64,000 nucleotides of DNA from Mesorhizobium sp. M2A.F.Ca.ET.046.03.2.1 (lineage in GTDB: Bacteria > Pseudomonadota > Alphaproteobacteria > Rhizobiales > Rhizobiaceae), in the NCBI RefSeq assembly GCF_003952425.1, contig NZ_CP034449.1, positions 4,390,001 to 4,454,000 of the forward strand, written 5' to 3'. A program made the translations under genes and the position numbers. Every line of letters begins with the position of its first letter. Position 1 is the stretch's first letter. Of this stretch, positions 10,850 to 19,885 are shown piece by piece. The notes under the pieces are model-generated. The model saw only the letters and a list, made by a program, of their open reading frames with translations. It ran no database searches and had not been told where the DNA came from.

Positions 10850-11510
10850 TCGCAATTCCCTCGAGGACCTGATCTGTGGTCGCCGTCCAGCCGACGATGG
10901 CGCCCTGCGCCCGGATCATGGCGAGCGCGGCCGCCTTGAATTCGGGAAAGTAGCTTTCCGTCGCATCCTCCGCGACCAGGCACTCATAGCCGCGGTCGTT
11001 CGCCTCGCGCATCGTCGTCTGGACGCAGACTTCGGTCGTCACGCCGGCGAACACCAGTTGCCGCGCGCCGAGCCGTTTCAGGTCGTCGCCGAGGCCGGTC
11101 GCGTAGAAGGCGCCCTTGCCGGGCTTCTCGATGACGATCTCGCCGGGCAGGGGCGCGAGCTCGTCGAGGATCTCGGTGCCGGGTTCGCCGGCGATCAGGA
11201 CGCGGCCCATCGGGCCGACATCGCCGATCCGCATCGAGGGATTGCCGCGGTCGCGCTTGGCGGGAGGCAGGTCTGAAAGGTCGGGCTTGTGGCACTCCAT
11301 GGTATGGATCACCGGCAGGCCCGCGGCGCGAAAGCCTTCGATCAGCCGCTTCACCGTCGGCACGATGGCCGTGACCCGGCTGACGTCGTTGCCGAGACTC
11401 GCTCCGAACCCGCCCGGCTCGGCAAAGTCGCGCTGCATGTCGATGACGATGAGCGCCGTCGTCTCGGGCCTGAAGGCAAAGGCGAAGGGCTGCGCTGCGA
11501 TTTCCGCCAT
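10842..11510 (-). CDS. Isochorismatase-fold cysteine amidohydrolase (BiuH paralogue)
   Basis: 222 residues with the Asp-Lys-Cys triad of the cysteine hydrolase family: D24 in VIDMQRDF, K129 in IEKPGKGAF and C162 in [15 protein letters not shown]. It is clearly related to the biuret hydrolase two genes upstream but lacks the long N-terminal segment and differs at many positions, so its substrate is probably a related urea or carbamoyl compound. The start codon is at 11510, directly touching the ATPase stop (ATGA-type overlap), which indicates coupled translation. Function beyond 'C-N hydrolase' is inference. Confidence 0.9.
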   Translation of the reverse strand: MAEIAAQPFAFAFRPETTALIVIDMQRDFAEPGGFGASLGNDVSRVTAIVPTVKRLIEGFRAAGLPVIHTMECHKPDLSDLPPAKRDRGNPSMRIGDVGPMGRVLIAGEPGTEILDELAPLPGEIVIEKPGKGAFYATGLGDDLKRLGARQLVFAGVTTEVCVQTTMREANDRGYECLVAEDATESYFPEFKAAALAMIRAQGAIVGWTATTDQVLEGIANA

Positions 11511-13039
11511 CAGTGATGCCCCGCCATGTGCTCGCCGATGGTCTGCACGCTCGCCTGCGCAATCGGCGTCTCATAGACCAGCGCGCCGTCGGACATGACC
11601 AGGATGCGGTCAGAGAGTTCCAGTAGCTCGTCCAGGTCTTCCGACATCAACAACACCGCGGCACCTGCGTTGCGCGCCTTCATGATACGCGCCCGGATCT
11701 CGGCGACGGCGGAGAAATCGAGGCCGAAGCACGGGTTGGAGACGATCAAAAGGTCGACCTCGCCGGTGAGCTCGCGGGCGAGCACGGCGCGCTGCACATT
11801 GCCGCCCGACAGCGAAGCGATCGGCGAAGACAGCGATGCGGTCTTTACCTTGAACTGCTCGACCAGCCGGGCGCTGAAGGATTTGATGGCACCGGCGCTG
11901 ATCCAGCTCACCGGCTTGCCGTTGCCGTCCACGTCGAAGGTGCGGAAAGCGATGTTCTCGGCCACTGTCATCCTCGGTGCACAGGCATTCTTCAGCGGCT
12001 CCTCCGGGATGAGGCGGACATTGAGCGTGCGCGCTTCGGCGCGCGTCGCCGCGTAGGCGGCGCCGCGCACCATCACCTCGCCGCCATTGCGGGGGCGCTG
12101 GCCGGCCAGCACTTCCAGGAACTCCTTCTGGCCGTTGCCGGAAATGCCGGCGATGCCGACGATCTCGCCCGAGCGGACGCCGAGATCGGCGATGTCGATC
12201 GACTTGAGGCCGGTGCGGTCCGGCGCCTTCAGCGCCTTCACCTTCAGCACGATCTCGGCGTCTGCCTTCGGCGCCGCGCGGCTGTCGAGCGCGGCGATCG
12301 GCTGGTCGCCGATCATCATCGCGGCCATCTCCCTGTGCGAAAGGTCGGAAACCTTGCCGGTGCCGGTGAGCCTGCCCTTGCGCAGCACGGTGATGTCGTC
12401 GGCAAATGCCGTGACCTCGTGGAACTTGTGCGAGATCATCAGCACGGTGAGGTCGCCGGCCTTGGTCATGCCGCGCACCAGGCCAAGCACTTCCTGGGCC
12501 TCGCCCGGGGTGAGCACGGATGTCGGCTCGTCCAGCACCAGGAAATTTCGGCCGAGATAAAGCTGTTTGATGATCTCCAGCTTCTGCTTCTCGCCGGCGG
12601 CGAGCTCGGCCACCTTGACGTCGAGCGGCAGCTTGAAGGGCATGCGCTCCATGAATTGGGCAAGCGCTGCGCGCTCCTTGCGCCAGTCGATGACGCCCGG
12701 CACCTTCTCGCGCGAGATGACCAGATTCTCGGCGCCCGTCAGCGAAGGCACCAGCGTGAAATGCTGGTAGACCATGCCGAGGCCGAGCGCCGAGGCATCC
12801 CTGGGGCTGGCGATCGCGACTTGGCGTCCATCGACCAGCATGTCGCCCGATGTCGGGTGGTAGAAACCCATCATGCATTTGACCAGCGTCGACTTGCCGG
12901 CGCCGTTCTCGCCGAGCAGCGCGTGGAAGGAGCCTGCCGGCACCTTGATGGAGACATCGTCCAGCGCCGTAAAGGCGCCGAAGCGCATCGTCATGCCGAT
13001 GGTCTCGACGCCGGTCGCCTTTCCTTGCGTTCCGCTCAT
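11510..13039 (-). CDS. BMP/ribose-type ABC transporter ATP-binding protein (double ATPase)
   Basis: 509 residues with two fused nucleotide-binding domains. The first has a full Walker A (GENGAGKST, near residue 45) and a Walker B in [10 protein letters not shown], with the signature degenerate as LAAGEKQK. The second has a degenerate P-loop (GISGNGQKE) but a good LSGGNVQR signature. That asymmetry is the family norm for RbsA and the ATPases of BMP-family importers. It energises the two permeases encoded upstream in the operon. Because it lies between the two amidohydrolase genes, import and hydrolysis of the substrate look co-expressed. Confidence 0.92.
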   Translation of the reverse strand: MSGTQGKATGVETIGMTMRFGAFTALDDVSIKVPAGSFHALLGENGAGKSTLVKCMMGFYHPTSGDMLVDGRQVAIASPRDASALGLGMVYQHFTLVPSLTGAENLVISREKVPGVIDWRKERAALAQFMERMPFKLPLDVKVAELAAGEKQKLEIIKQLYLGRNFLVLDEPTSVLTPGEAQEVLGLVRGMTKAGDLTVLMISHKFHEVTAFADDITVLRKGRLTGTGKVSDLSHREMAAMMIGDQPIAALDSRAAPKADAEIVLKVKALKAPDRTGLKSIDIADLGVRSGEIVGIAGISGNGQKEFLEVLAGQRPRNGGEVMVRGAAYAATRAEARTLNVRLIPEEPLKNACAPRMTVAENIAFRTFDVDGNGKPVSWISAGAIKSFSARLVEQFKVKTASLSSPIASLSGGNVQRAVLARELTGEVDLLIVSNPCFGLDFSAVAEIRARIMKARNAGAAVLLMSEDLDELLELSDRILVMSDGALVYETPIAQASVQTIGEHMAGHH

Positions 13040-13049
13040 CGCCGGCTCC

Positions 13050-13751
13050 TCACGGCAACTGCGCGACGAGCGCGGCGGAATTCGACACCGCGCCGAACAC
13101 GCCGCCCTGCATCTTGATCATCTTGATCGCCGCCAGGTGGTTGCCGTAGTCGGTCGCCCCGCAGCAATCCTCCAGCATCACGCATTCGAAGCCGCGGTCG
13201 TTGGCCTCCCGCATGGTGGTGTGCACGCAGACATCGGTGGTGATGCCGGTGAGCACGATGTTCTCGATGCCGCGTTGGTTGAGGATCAGCTCGAGATCGG
13301 TGGCGCAGAAGGAGCCCTTGCCCGGCTTGTCGATGATCGGCTCGCCCTCGGCCGGATAGAGCTCGGGGATGATGTCCCAGCCCGGCTCGCCGCGTACCAG
13401 GATACGCCCGCACGGACCCGGATCGCCGATGCCGGCATTGATGCGGCGCGAGCGCCAGCGCTTGTTGGCCGGCAGGTCTGCGAGGTCAGGGCGGTGGCCC
13501 TCGCGCGTGTGGATGATGGTGTAGCCCTTGCCTCGCATAGCCGACAGCACAGATTTGATCGGCTCGATCGGCGCGCGGACCAGCGACAGGTCGTAGCCCA
13601 TATGGTCGACATAGCCGCCAGGCCCGCAGAAGTCGGTCTGCATGTCGATGATGATCAGCGCCGTGTTGTCGGGCCTGAGATCGCCATTGTAGGGCCAGGG
13701 ATAGGGATCGGCGTCGATGTAGCGCTGGGTGATCTCGGCTCTGGCGTTCAT
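13050..13751 (-). CDS. biuH: Biuret hydrolase (biuret amidohydrolase)
   Basis: 233 residues. The N-terminal [10 protein letters not shown] segment and the overall sequence closely resemble, from memory, the characterised Rhizobium leguminosarum BiuH. The catalytic residues fall at D36 (IIIDMQTDF), K142 (IDKPGKGSF) and C175 (TTDVCVHTT), the same numbers reported for that enzyme as I recall them. BiuH converts biuret to allophanate and ammonia; allophanate is then the substrate of AtzF encoded downstream. There is no cyanuric acid hydrolase in the window, so the locus would start from biuret itself or from a compound degraded elsewhere. The gene sits between the permease and ATPase genes. Confidence 0.92.
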   Translation of the reverse strand: MNARAEITQRYIDADPYPWPYNGDLRPDNTALIIIDMQTDFCGPGGYVDHMGYDLSLVRAPIEPIKSVLSAMRGKGYTIIHTREGHRPDLADLPANKRWRSRRINAGIGDPGPCGRILVRGEPGWDIIPELYPAEGEPIIDKPGKGSFCATDLELILNQRGIENIVLTGITTDVCVHTTMREANDRGFECVMLEDCCGATDYGNHLAAIKMIKMQGGVFGAVSNSAALVAQLP

Positions 13752-13791
13752 GGCGAAAACTCCGGTCTCGCGAGCGGTGCGTGGTGCGCGG

Positions 13792-14718
13792 TCATTTGGT
13801 GATCGACAGTTCGCCGGGCGCGCCGGCGAGCGTGCGGCTCGGCGACGAGGTGGCGATCATGATGATGAGGGTGAGGATGTAGGGCGCGGCGTAGAAAAGG
13901 TAGTAGCCCTGCGTGACGCCCACCGACTGCAGCGCCGGGCCGAGCGCGCCGGCGCCGCCGAACAGGAGCGCTGCGGCAAAGCAGCCAAGCGGATTCCAGC
14001 GCGCGAAGATGACCAGCGCCACCGCCATCAGTCCTTGGCCCGACGAGATGCGCTCGGTCCAGCTGCCGGGATAGTAGAGCGACAGGTAGGCGCCGCCGAT
14101 GCCGGCCAGCGCGCCGCCGACGCCTGTGGCGAGCAGCCGCACCGTGTTGGGATTGAGGCCCATGGCGCGCGCCGCGTCGGCGCTGTCGCCGACCACGCGC
14201 ACGATCAGGCCGACGCGCGTGTTGCGGAAGGCCCACCAGAGGAAGACGGCAAGTGCGGCACCGATCAGGAACAGCACGTTGACGTTGAGCGCCGCCTGCA
14301 CCTGCGGGATGTCGGACCAGTTGCCGAACGGGATCGCCGGCAGGTCGGGCGCCGAAGGCTGGATGAACGGCTTGCCGAAGAAGAAGGCGAGCCCGGTGCC
14401 GAACAGCATCAGGGCGATGCCGATGGCGATGTCGTTGACCTTCGGGAATTTGCAGATCCAGCCGTGGAAGAGGCCGAAGCAGAGGCCGGCGAGCGCCGCG
14501 GCCAGAAGGCCGAGCCATGGCGAGCCGGTCATTACCGCGATCGCGTAGGCGCTCATGGCGCCGAACACCAGCGTGCCTTCGAGGCCGAGATTGATGCGGC
14601 CGGAACGCTCGGTGATGGCCTCGCCGAGCGAGACGAAGATGAAGGGGGTGGAGACGCGGATAGCCCCGCCCAGCATGGCGAGCGGCACGCCCCACAGTCC
14701 GATGTCGGTCGTTTCCAT
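13792..14718 (-). CDS. BMP-type ABC transporter permease 2
   Basis: 308 residues, hydrophobic throughout with about eight membrane segments, and the branched-chain/ribose permease character ([16 protein letters not shown] near residue 35 and the conserved [16 protein letters not shown] loop near 195). The start at ATG 14718 overlaps the preceding permease stop by 4 bp (ATGA); the frame is open further upstream, but that part reads through the first permease. It forms the heteromeric channel with the product of 14718-15860. Confidence 0.92.
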   Translation of the reverse strand: METTDIGLWGVPLAMLGGAIRVSTPFIFVSLGEAITERSGRINLGLEGTLVFGAMSAYAIAVMTGSPWLGLLAAALAGLCFGLFHGWICKFPKVNDIAIGIALMLFGTGLAFFFGKPFIQPSAPDLPAIPFGNWSDIPQVQAALNVNVLFLIGAALAVFLWWAFRNTRVGLIVRVVGDSADAARAMGLNPNTVRLLATGVGGALAGIGGAYLSLYYPGSWTERISSGQGLMAVALVIFARWNPLGCFAAALLFGGAGALGPALQSVGVTQGYYLFYAAPYILTLIIMIATSSPSRTLAGAPGELSITK

Positions 14719-15860
14719 CAGACATTTCCCTTCAAAAAATGGGGCCTCTGCCAGAGGTCCGGGTTGAAGAGCTTTAAGCGGCCGTAGAAGGTCTCGCTGA
14801 ACAGGACGACGATGAACAGCATGCCCTGCAGCACCAGGACAGTTGCGTCGGGCAGGTCCATGCGGCGCTGGATCAGTCCGCCGGACGCGTCGATGCCGCC
14901 AAGCAGGATGGCGACAGGGATGATGGCAAGTGGGTTGTGGCGGGCGAGGAAGGCGACGAGGATGCCGGTATAGCCGTAGCCGGCGGCAAGCGAGCCGTTG
15001 GCGCTGCCCTGCACCGCCGCGACCTCCAGCATGCCGGCGAGGCCGGCGAAACCGCCCGCCAGCGCGGTGAAGCCGACGATCAGCGGTCCGACGGCAAGGC
15101 CCTGGACCTGCGCGGCCCTGACATTGCCGCCGGCGATGCGGGCGGCAAAACCCCAGCGGGTCTTCTCGATCAGCAGCCAGGAGAGCACGCAGGCGAGGAT
15201 GCCGACCACGAGACCCCAATGCACCTCCATGCCCGGTATGTTGCCGATGCGGTAGATGTCGGCCAGCGGCTGGGTCGAGGGTTTATTCAGCGAGGCCGGG
15301 TCGCGCAGCGGCCCTTCCACCAGATGGTTCATCAGCGCGATGGCTATATAGGCCATCAGCAGGCTGGAGATGGTCTCGTTGACGGCTCGGTAATGGCGGA
15401 GCGCGCCGACGACACCTATCCAGATGCCGCCGGCGGCTGCGCCCCCCACGCCCATGAGGAGGATTACGAGGAAGGACGGCGCGCCGTTCAGCGCGACGCC
15501 GATGGCGGCTGCGGCGACGCCGCCCAGCACGATCGCGCCTTCGCCGCCGATGACGACCAGGCCAAGGCGCGCCGGCAGCGCCACGCACAGCGCCGCAAGC
15601 AGGAGCGGCGCGCCGCGCGACAGGGAGTTCTGGATCGAGAACCAGGAGCCGAAGCCGCCCCGCCACATCGTCTCATAAAGCTGCACCGGCGACTTGCCGA
15701 CAGCCAGGATGAACAGGCTGAACAGCACCATGCCGACGACCATCGCCGCGAGCGGAATGACGAAGGCCTCCGCCCGCCTCGCGGTCCATTCGAGCGCCGC
15801 CCGGTATCCCCTGGCGTCGAGGATGGTCCGCACGTCCGGGCTGCTCACAGTGTCCGCCAT
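14718..15860 (-). CDS. BMP-type ABC transporter permease 1
   Basis: 380 residues from ATG 15860 (MADTVSS). A longer in-frame start at 15953 would run into the palindromic repeat at 15911-15956, so the shorter form is preferred. It has many membrane segments, an EAA-like loop in ARIAGGNVRAAQVQGL, and the loop PLADIYRIGNIPGMEVHWG typical of the first permease of BMP-family systems. It is the second gene of the operon after the binding protein and is separated from it by about 100 bases holding the repeat. Confidence 0.92.
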   Translation of the reverse strand: MADTVSSPDVRTILDARGYRAALEWTARRAEAFVIPLAAMVVGMVLFSLFILAVGKSPVQLYETMWRGGFGSWFSIQNSLSRGAPLLLAALCVALPARLGLVVIGGEGAIVLGGVAAAAIGVALNGAPSFLVILLMGVGGAAAGGIWIGVVGALRHYRAVNETISSLLMAYIAIALMNHLVEGPLRDPASLNKPSTQPLADIYRIGNIPGMEVHWGLVVGILACVLSWLLIEKTRWGFAARIAGGNVRAAQVQGLAVGPLIVGFTALAGGFAGLAGMLEVAAVQGSANGSLAAGYGYTGILVAFLARHNPLAIIPVAILLGGIDASGGLIQRRMDLPDATVLVLQGMLFIVVLFSETFYGRLKLFNPDLWQRPHFLKGNV

Positions 15861-15910
15861 ATCCCGTCTCCTCGGCCTGCTTGAAGCGTGCCTCAAGCTC
15901 TTGCTCGGAT

Positions 15911-15956
15911 GCATGTCGTCATCCCAAAACCGCTGCGCAGTTTTGGGCGACACGCA
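15911..15956. repeat. REP-like palindrome after the binding-protein gene
   Basis: An imperfect inverted repeat centred on AAAACCGCTGCGCAGTTTT with outer arms GCATGTCGTCATCCC and GGGCGACACGC. Three related units occur at 22073-22117, 22651-22695 and 58425-58470. It is located between the binding-protein stop and the permease start, where a hairpin would protect the upstream message or reduce downstream expression. Confidence 0.75.
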
Positions 15957-15961
15957 ATGCC

Positions 15962-17089
15962 TCAGGCTGTCGAGCCGACGACGCCCTCGACGAGATAGTC
16001 CATGCTTTCGAGCTCGATGGCGGTCTCAACGAAGGCCTGGCCTTCGGTCGCGACAACGGCGCCCTTGTTGCTCTTCAACGGGCCCTTGATGACGGAGAAG
16101 CCGCCCTTCATCATTTCGGCCAATGTCGCGTCGAACTGCTTGCGCGCGGCTTCGCCAACGGCGGGGCCGAGCGGGCTCATCTTGACGAAGCCGTCGGCCA
16201 GTCCGCCGCGGGTGAAATTGGGCAGCGGCTTGCCGGCGATGAGGTCGTCGACGAACATCTTGTAGACCTTGGCCCAGTTCCACTCCGCGCCGGTCAGGTA
16301 TTTTTCCGGCGCCAGCGGGCTCTGGTTGGCGTGGTAGCCGCAGATGAAGGCGCCGCGGCCGGCGGCGGTCTCGACCACCACCTTGGGGCTGTCGACATGG
16401 CAGGTGACGACGTCGGCGCCCTGGTCGATCAGCGCATTGGTGGCCTCGGCCTCCTTCACCGCCAGCGACCACTCGCCGGTAAAGATCACCTGGCAAGTGA
16501 TCGCCGGATCGACTGAGCGGGCGCCGAGCAGGAAGGAGTTGATGTTGAGCAGGACCTGCGGGATCGGCTTGGCGGCGACGAAGCCGAGCTTCTTCGACTT
16601 GCTGGTGTGGCCGGCGACGACGCCGTTCAGGTACTGGCCCATGCCGATATAGCCGAAATAGGAGCCGGCGTTCATCGGGTGCTTGTCCTTGTTCCACATG
16701 CCGCCGCAATGGCGGAACTGCACGTCGGGGAACTTGGCGCACATGGCCAGCATATGCGGATCGAAATAGCCGAAGGAGGTCGGGAAGATCAGCGAGGCGC
16801 CGTCGAGATTGATCATCGATTCCATCGTCTTCTGGACGTCGACCGTCTCGGGGACGTTCTCTTCCTCGACAATGGAGATGCCTTCGACCCCCTTCAGCGA
16901 CGCCGCGCCTTCGGCATGCGCCTGGTTGTAGCCATAGTCGTCCTTCGGGCCGACATAGATGAAGCCGACGGTGGCGGCGGCGGCGCGCGCCGCGCGGATC
17001 GGAAAGGCCGCCGAGGCCAGACCGAGCGCCGCCCCGGCGGCGGAGGTCTTGAGCAGATCGCGGCGGCTAAGCATGAATTTCCCGGTCAT
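15962..17089 (-). CDS. BMP-family ABC transporter substrate-binding protein
   Basis: 375 residues. A twin-arginine export signal is visible: SRRDLLKTSAAG (residues 8-19), a hydrophobic stretch, and an AxA-type cleavage site near residue 38 (AARA). The mature part starts ATVGFIYVGPKDDYGYNQ, the characteristic opening of BMP/Med (PnrA-like) periplasmic proteins, which mostly bind nucleosides or purine-like rings. In this operon a urea-type ligand such as biuret or a ureide is inferred from the amidohydrolases, not from the binding site. It is the first gene of the operon, facing the divergent GntR regulator. Confidence 0.93.
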   Translation of the reverse strand: MTGKFMLSRRDLLKTSAAGAALGLASAAFPIRAARAAAATVGFIYVGPKDDYGYNQAHAEGAASLKGVEGISIVEEENVPETVDVQKTMESMINLDGASLIFPTSFGYFDPHMLAMCAKFPDVQFRHCGGMWNKDKHPMNAGSYFGYIGMGQYLNGVVAGHTSKSKKLGFVAAKPIPQVLLNINSFLLGARSVDPAITCQVIFTGEWSLAVKEAEATNALIDQGADVVTCHVDSPKVVVETAAGRGAFICGYHANQSPLAPEKYLTGAEWNWAKVYKMFVDDLIAGKPLPNFTRGGLADGFVKMSPLGPAVGEAARKQFDATLAEMMKGGFSVIKGPLKSNKGAVVATEGQAFVETAIELESMDYLVEGVVGSTA

Positions 17090-17147
17090 ATCGAATGCTC
17101 CCCTTTCTTGGACCCCTGATGGGGTCGGTTAACACCTCTTCAAGAAA

Positions 17148-17157
17148 GTGCATGCAA
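17148..17157. promoter_or_regulatory. Candidate operator, TGCATGCA type, promoter-proximal copy
   Basis: GTGCATGCAA contains the 8-base palindrome TGCATGCA at 17149-17156, about 60 bases upstream of the binding-protein start. It matches the core of the longer palindrome at 17237-17250. It is a likely target of the divergently encoded FCD regulator and would be placed to block the transporter promoter. Confidence 0.55.
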
Positions 17158-17236
17158 TCGCTGTGCCAGTTCCTTTTTTTGATTTTCCGTAATAAAATCA
17201 ATAAATGAATTTAGAAGACATGCATAAACCAAAGGC

Positions 17237-17250
17237 AAGTGCATGCACTT
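17237..17250. promoter_or_regulatory. Candidate operator, 14-bp perfect palindrome
   Basis: AAGTGCATGCACTT is perfectly symmetrical and is flanked by a further imperfect AGGCAA...TTGCCT pair. It lies between the divergent binding-protein (start 17089) and GntR (start 17380) genes in an A+T-rich stretch. The TGCATGCA cores of the two sites are centred 91 bp apart. Confidence 0.6.
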
Positions 17251-17379
17251 TTTGCCTGATAAATGATCAATTTGACATTGAGGTCAAAATCTAGGCATAC
17301 AGGGATGCGGCCTTGAGTCGAAACAGCCCGTGGACCGTCCACCTCGCGGGCCGTCCGCAATAAACTGGGCGGAGGAGAC

Positions 17380-18081
17380 GTGTCGGGAAAGCGTGGCTTG
17401 GTCAGGTCGGGCACGACCGTGGATCAGATGGTGCGGGCGATCGCGGACCGCATCGTCACCGGCTATCTGCGTCCCGGCGAAAAGCTCGACGAGGGCTCGC
17501 TCGCCGCCCGCTTCGACGTTTCGCGCACGCCGGTCCGGGAGGCGCTCAGCCAGTTGAGCGCCATTGGGCTGGTCGAGAGGCGGCCCAACCGAGGCGCCAT
17601 CGTCGCCGTGGTCACGCAGGAGCATCTGGCCTCGATGTTCGAGAGCATGGCCGAGCTGGAGGCGATCTGCGCCCGCTTCTCCGCCGAGCGCATGACCGGC
17701 GCCGAGCGTCGCTCGCTGGAGATGGAGCATCAGGCGTCGGCGCGCATGGTGCAGCTCGGCGCCGAGGAGGACTACGAATATTTCAACACCGAGTTCCACA
17801 GCAGGCTCTATCGCGGCGCCCACAACACGCATATCCACGATCTGACGGTGGCGACCCGCAGCCGGCTGGCGCCGTTCCGGCGCGCGCAATTCATGCTGCC
17901 GGGCCGGCTGGCCAAGTCCTGGCAGGAGCATGATGTGATCGTCACCGCGATCATGCGCGGTGACGCGGCAGCGGCGGGCAAGGCGGCCCGGGATCATGTC
18001 TCGATCGTCAGCGAGGCGAGCGCGGTGTTCGCGACCGTCGATCCGGCGGAATCGAGGCTCAGCCGATCCGCGCGTCGATGA
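17380..18081 (+). CDS. GntR-family transcriptional regulator, FCD type
   Basis: 233 residues from a GTG start at 17380, with GGAGGA just upstream. The N-terminal winged helix (about 12-75) shows RPGEKLDEGSLAARFDVSRT and PVREALSQL; the FCD ligand domain follows (about 85-215), with metal-type residues in the EYFNTEFHSRLY segment and later histidines. It is divergent from the BMP/biuret transporter operon and is its probable regulator. The last residues (SRLSRSARR) overlap a relic of an SDR gene, so the original C terminus may have been altered by a deletion. Confidence 0.88.
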   Translation: MSGKRGLVRSGTTVDQMVRAIADRIVTGYLRPGEKLDEGSLAARFDVSRTPVREALSQLSAIGLVERRPNRGAIVAVVTQEHLASMFESMAELEAICARFSAERMTGAERRSLEMEHQASARMVQLGAEEDYEYFNTEFHSRLYRGAHNTHIHDLTVATRSRLAPFRRAQFMLPGRLAKSWQEHDVIVTAIMRGDAAAAGKAARDHVSIVSEASAVFATVDPAESRLSRSARR

Positions 18082-18131
18082 TCTCGACCGGACAGGCGCT
18101 GGTGGTCGACGGCGGCGAGAGCATCGGCTGA
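18078..18131 (+). pseudogene. 3' remnant of an SDR dehydrogenase gene
   Basis: From 18078 the frame reads MISTGQALVVDGGESIG followed by TGA at 18129-18131. This is the characteristic C-terminal strand of classical SDR enzymes ('itGq.l.vDGG'). Nothing resembling the rest of an SDR precedes it; instead the GntR gene ends within it. It is therefore a relic of a gene that once lay downstream and was removed by deletion. Confidence 0.75.
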
Positions 18132-18512
18132 TCTGGTCCAGCAAAGCGGACTTGCGCCAGCGGCGATGATCGGTCAAATCATAAGCTCACTTTGACAGGA
18201 TCAGTCATGCAAGCTGCAAAACAGCAATACCGCGCCAGGCATTTTGTTGCCTGCGGTATTTCGTTTGCGCGCGCGGGATACCACTGATCATGCGCTGCTG
18301 CCGCCACGAGAACCTGCAGCGCGCGGAGGAGACGAAGGTCGGCTCGCATGTCGTTCGCGACGGCTGGACCGAAGGGGTGCAAGGCGCGTTGCACCCGGCC
18401 CTTCGGCCGGCCATCAGGCGGGCGTCCGTCCTCGGATAACGCAGCTTAGATAACGCCCTACCGGAACGGACATGCCCGCCGAAGCGATCTCTCCTTCGTA
18501 CGGACATGACCA
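18132..18512 (+). other. Gap with hairpins and an unassigned 49-codon frame
   Basis: Two secondary structures are visible. At 18226-18260 AATACCG and CGGTATT enclose an inner CAGGCA / TGCCTG stem. At 18375-18396 GGGTGCAA pairs with TTGCACCC, followed by GGCC-CTTC-GGCC at 18397-18408. A 49-codon frame (ATG 18290 to TAA 18439) shows protein-like composition (KVGSHVVRDGWTEGVQG) but no family I recognise; it may be another decayed fragment. The promoter of the following GS-family gene should lie near the end of this gap. Confidence 0.45.
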
Positions 18513-19883
18513 ATGCCTGACAATCTGAACACCACATTCCCCGGCGCGGACACGCAAAGCTGGCTGAAGACGCACGCGATCAACGAAGTCGAATGCTTCG
18601 TGCCCGACGTCAACGGCGTGTTGCGCGGCAAGACCTTGCCGGTAGCCAAGTTCCTCAAGTCGCTCGACGACCGCGCGCTCTATCTGCCGAGCAGCGCGTT
18701 CCTGGTGGCGATCGACGGCCGCTATTCCGGATCCATCGACGAGGGCTTTGCCTATTCCGATCCGGACATGCGCATGGTGCCGGACATTTCGAGCCTGTGC
18801 CTTGCGCCCGGCAGCGCCGGCCGAGCCTATGTTTTTGCCGACACGTTCCACATGGACGACCGGCCGTGGATGGCTTCGCCGCGCCATGTGCTGAAAGCCG
18901 TGCTCGGGCTTTATGAACAGCGCGGCTGGCGCGCGGTGGTGGCGCCGGAGCTCGAGTTCTACCTCACGGCGCCAAATCCCGACCCGGATCGTCCGATCAC
19001 GGCGCCGGTCGGGCGCAACGGCCGGCCGGAAAGCGTGCAGCATCCCTACGACATGCAGGCGATGGAGGAGTTCGAAGCGGTGACGCGGCGGCTCTATGAA
19101 CATGCCGCCGTCGTGGGCTTGCCGGTGGAAACGCTGATCCATGAATCCGGCACGGCGCAGCTCGAGATCAATCTGCTGCATGGCGATCCGCTGACGCTCG
19201 CCGACCAGGTGCTTCTGTTCAAGCGCTTGGCGCGGCAGATCGCTCAGGCGAACGGCATGCACGCTACCTTCATGGCCAAGCCGATCGCCGCGCAAGCCGG
19301 CAGCGCCATGCATCTGCACATGTCGATCGTTGACCGGAAGGGCGAGCCCCTGTTTGCCGGCGAAGACGGCGAGGACAGCGCGATGTTCGCGCATTTCATC
19401 GGCGGCTTGCAGAAATACATCCCCGAAATCATGCCGCTGTTCGCGCCGCATGCGAATTCCTACCGCCGCATCCGCCCCGGCCATAGCGCTCCGGCCAACG
19501 TCGAGTGGTCGCATGACAACCGCTCCTGCGGCCTGCGCGTGCCGCTGGGCGGCCGCGCCGCGCGCCGCATCGAGAACCGTCTGCCTGGCGCCGACGCCAA
19601 TCCTTATCTAGCGATGGCCGGCTCGCTGATCGCCGGCTATCTCGGCATTGAGGAGAAGCTTGCGCGCTCGGAGGAGGCCTTCGGCAATGCCTATAAAAGC
19701 AAGAGCACGCTGCCGAAGACGATGGAGGAAGCGCTCGATCGTTTCGCCGCCTGCGAGCCCGTGCGGGCGCTGCTCGGCGAGGATTTCTTCCAGACCTATC
19801 TGCGCGTGAAGAGCGTCGAGCTAGACCTGTTCCAGAGCGTCGTGACGTCCTGGGAACGCGACCACCTGCTGCTCAAGGTGTGA
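18513..19883 (+). CDS. Glutamine-synthetase-family ligase (gamma-glutamylpolyamine synthetase-like)
   Basis: 456 residues of the GS fold: CFVPDVNGVLRGK (27-39) in the N-terminal domain, then PELEFYL near 148, the ESGTAQLEINL catalytic strand near 210, MHLHMSI near 265 and NSYRRIRPG near 315. Family members ligate glutamate to putrescine or other amines at the cost of ATP. The following gene is a PuuB-like oxidase starting two bases after the stop, so this pair fits a gamma-glutamylated amine pathway (PuuA then PuuB). The DeoR-type regulator downstream may control it. The actual amine is unknown. Confidence 0.92.
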   Translation: MPDNLNTTFPGADTQSWLKTHAINEVECFVPDVNGVLRGKTLPVAKFLKSLDDRALYLPSSAFLVAIDGRYSGSIDEGFAYSDPDMRMVPDISSLCLAPGSAGRAYVFADTFHMDDRPWMASPRHVLKAVLGLYEQRGWRAVVAPELEFYLTAPNPDPDRPITAPVGRNGRPESVQHPYDMQAMEEFEAVTRRLYEHAAVVGLPVETLIHESGTAQLEINLLHGDPLTLADQVLLFKRLARQIAQANGMHATFMAKPIAAQAGSAMHLHMSIVDRKGEPLFAGEDGEDSAMFAHFIGGLQKYIPEIMPLFAPHANSYRRIRPGHSAPANVEWSHDNRSCGLRVPLGGRAARRIENRLPGADANPYLAMAGSLIAGYLGIEEKLARSEEAFGNAYKSKSTLPKTMEEALDRFAACEPVRALLGEDFFQTYLRVKSVELDLFQSVVTSWERDHLLLKV

Positions 19884-19885
19884 CC

